This document shows, piece after piece, positions 62,169 through 64,000 of a DNA stretch of 64,000 nt. Where the stretch lies: the NCBI RefSeq assembly GCF_003583405.1, contig NZ_QXEC01000009.1:124001-188000 (forward strand). Direction: 5' to 3'. Under the pieces are notes generated by a model, which made no database searches, was not told where the DNA came from, and saw nothing but the letters and a program-made list of their open reading frames with translations. The position numbers were made by a program, and so were the translations under genes. This DNA comes from Micromonospora radicis. Its GTDB lineage: Bacteria > Actinomycetota > Actinomycetes > Mycobacteriales > Micromonosporaceae. Positions within the stretch are counted from its first letter, which is position 1; every line of letters begins with the position of its first letter.

Positions 62169-64000
62169 TCACTCACCCGTCGCCTTGGCGATGATCTCCT
62201 TGGCGACCGAGGACGGGACCTCGGCGTAGGAGTCGAACTGCATGCTGTAGCTAGCCCGGCCCTGGGTCTTCGACCGCAGGTCGCCGACGTAGCCGAACAT
62301 CTCCGACAACGGCACCAGAGCACGGACGACGCGGGCGCCACTGCGCTCCTCCATCGCCTGAATGATGCCGCGGCGGGAGTTGAGGTCGCCGATGACGTCA
62401 CCCATGTTCTCCTCGGGAGTGGTGACCTCAACAGCCATCATCGGCTCGAGCAGTGCCGGATCGGCCTTGCGGGCCGCGTCCTTCATCACCATCGAGCCGG
62501 CGATCTTGAATGCCATTTCCGACGAGTCGACCTCGTGGTACTGGCCGTCCAGCAGGGTGAGCTTGATGCCCACCAGCGGGAAGCCGGCGAGGATGCCGTA
62601 CTGCATGGCGTCCTGCGCACCCGCGTCCACCGACGGGATGAACTCCCGGGGGATGCGGCCACCGGTGACGGCGTTGGCGAACTCGTAGGTCGGCGCGTCG
62701 TTGCCGAGCGGCAGCGGCTCCAGGCTGACGATCACCCGGGCGTACTGGCCGGATCCACCGGTCTGCTTCTTGTGGGTGTACTCGACCTTGTCCACCTTGC
62801 GGCGGATGGTCTCGCGGTACGCCACCTGCGGCTTGCCGATGTTCGCCTCGACGTTGAACTCGCGGCGCATCCGGTCGACCAGGATGTCCAGGTGCAGCTC
62901 GCCCATGCCGGAGATGACCGTCTGACCGGTCTGGTCGTCCAGCTTGACGCGGAAGGTCGGGTCCTCCTCGGCCAGCCGCTGGATGGCGGTGCTGAGCTTC
63001 TCCTGGTCAGCCTTGGTCTTCGGCTCGATGGCGACCTCGATGACCGGCTCCGGGAAGGTCATCGACTCCAGGATGACCGGGTTCGCCGGGTCACACAGGG
63101 TGTCACCGGTGGTGGTCTGCTTCAGACCCTGCACCGCGATGATGTCGCCGGCCTGGGCCGAGCCGCGCTCTTCCCGCTTGTTGGCGTGCATCTGGTAGAT
63201 CTTGCCGATCCGCTCCTTGCGGTCCTTGGTGGAGTTGACCACCTGGGAGCCGGACTCGAGCGTGCCGGAGTAGATCCGCACGTAGGTGAGCTTGCCGAGG
63301 TGCTTGTCCGTCTGGATCTTGAAGGCCAGACCGGAGAACGGCTCGGACACCGCCGGCTTGCGCAGCAGCGGGGTCTCGCCGTCGGTGGCCGTACCCTCGA
63401 TCGCCGGGATGTCCAGCGGCGACGGCAGGTACGCGACGACCGCGTCCAGCATCGGCTGGATGCCCTTGTTCTTGAAGGCGGTACCGGTGAGGACCGGGTT
63501 GGCCTTGCCGCCGATGGTGGCCCGACGGATGGCGGCCTTGATCTCCTCGACGGAGATCTCCTCGCCCTCCAGGTACTTCTCCATCACCGAGTCGTCGACG
63601 TCGGCGAGGGTCTCCATCAGCTTCTCGCGCCACTCGGCGGCGGAGTCAGCCAGCTCGGCCGGGATCTCCTCGACCGCGTAGTCCTCACCCTTCTGGGTCT
63701 CACCACGCCAGGTGAGGGCACGCATCTCGACCAGGTCGACCACGCCGATGAAGTCGCTCTCGGCGCCGATCGGAATCTGCAGCACCAGCGGAGTGGCGTT
63801 CAGCCGGTCGATCATCATCTGCACGCAGCGGAAGAAGTCCGCGCCGGTGCGGTCCAGCTTGTTGACGAAGCACATCCGCGGGACGTTGTACTTGTCCGCC
63901 TGCCGCCAGACGTTCTCCGTCTGCGGCTCCACGCCGGCCACGCCGTCGTAGACCGCGACCGCACCGTCCAGGACACGCAGCGACCGCTCCACCTCGACCG
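62169..64000 (-). CDS. fusA: Elongation factor G (5' end beyond window)
   Basis: About 610 C-terminal residues of the translocation GTPase EF-G; the first ~90 codons, with the P-loop, lie past position 64000. Visible are the G4 motif ([13 protein letters not shown]), domain II, and domains III-V with [23 protein letters not shown] region and the C-terminal [20 protein letters not shown]. An internal ATG at 63992 is not the true start, because coding similarity continues through it. Confidence 0.97.
   Translation of the reverse strand, partial: VEVERSLRVLDGAVAVYDGVAGVEPQTENVWRQADKYNVPRMCFVNKLDRTGADFFRCVQMMIDRLNATPLVLQIPIGAESDFIGVVDLVEMRALTWRGETQKGEDYAVEEIPAELADSAAEWREKLMETLADVDDSVMEKYLEGEEISVEEIKAAIRRATIGGKANPVLTGTAFKNKGIQPMLDAVVAYLPSPLDIPAIEGTATDGETPLLRKPAVSEPFSGLAFKIQTDKHLGKLTYVRIYSGTLESGSQVVNSTKDRKERIGKIYQMHANKREERGSAQAGDIIAVQGLKQTTTGDTLCDPANPVILESMTFPEPVIEVAIEPKTKADQEKLSTAIQRLAEEDPTFRVKLDDQTGQTVISGMGELHLDILVDRMRREFNVEANIGKPQVAYRETIRRKVDKVEYTHKKQTGGSGQYARVIVSLEPLPLGNDAPTYEFANAVTGGRIPREFIPSVDAGAQDAMQYGILAGFPLVGIKLTLLDGQYHEVDSSEMAFKIAGSMVMKDAARKADPALLEPMMAVEVTTPEENMGDVIGDLNSRRGIIQAMEERSGARVVRALVPLSEMFGYVGDLRSKTQGRASYSMQFDSYAEVPSSVAKEIIAKATGE

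Overview
This 64-kb window is very GC-rich, uses many GTG and some TTG starts, and ends in a str-S10-spc-alpha ribosomal superoperon of actinobacterial order. Together with a cvnABCD conservon, a DUF1707 protein and a GlnR-type box before a nitrate-assimilation operon, this points to a Micromonosporaceae actinobacterium (Micromonospora/Salinispora/Verrucosispora-like). The family comes from protein resemblance and gene order; I could not run a phylogeny. I found no rRNA, tRNA, CRISPR array, insertion sequence or phage gene.

Layout. (1) 1-2.8 kb: the truncated end of a NarK nitrate transporter, a MazF-type toxin-antitoxin pair with a palindromic operator, a repeat-bearing spacer, and a SAM methyltransferase. 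(2) 2.8-10.4 kb: a five-gene assimilatory nitrate/nitrite operon with overlapping or abutting genes (nasA, an FAD/BFD electron-transfer subunit, nirB, nirD, and a HemD-winged-helix regulator of NnaR type). A site with exact GlnR-box spacing lies just upstream. (3) 10.5-16.8 kb: a leftward conservon (sensor kinase, roadblock, DUF742, small GTPase), divergent from an orphan Leu/Ile/Val-type substrate-binding lipoprotein. (4) 16.9-21.2 kb: an NMT1/SsuA-type ABC importer split over two divergent arms, with an F420-type LLM oxidoreductase and a small cupin; substrate unknown. (5) 21.3-24.0 kb: a membrane protein with a long repeat-rich disordered tail. (6) 24-30 kb: a leftward thiamine operon thiE-thiO-thiS-thiG-tenI-like-thiD-thiC, preceded by a promoter and a TPP riboswitch. 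(7) 30.4-36.9 kb: a 1947-residue secreted ThuA/quinoprotein-dehydrogenase/PKD/CBM/FIMAH protein and a small membrane-anchored partner. (8) 37-41.6 kb: aldo/keto reductase, ABC-F ATPase, RsmC-like methyltransferase, and a Pro-rich single-pass membrane protein. (9) 41.8-64 kb: truA, then (read from right to left) fusA (partial), tuf, the S10, spc and alpha clusters with secY, adk, map, infA, rpoA and rplQ, and one inserted DUF1707 gene.

How it works together. NarK imports nitrate, NasA with its FAD/[2Fe-2S] partner reduces it to nitrite, and NirBD reduces nitrite to ammonium; GlnR and the NnaR-like protein probably control this. The thiamine operon makes both halves of thiamine phosphate and should be shut off by TPP. 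The ribosomal block is a housekeeping unit with several strong hairpins between genes that probably tune expression. The least explained parts are the ABC/LLM/cupin cluster, the conservon beside an orphan lipoprotein, and the secreted giant protein.
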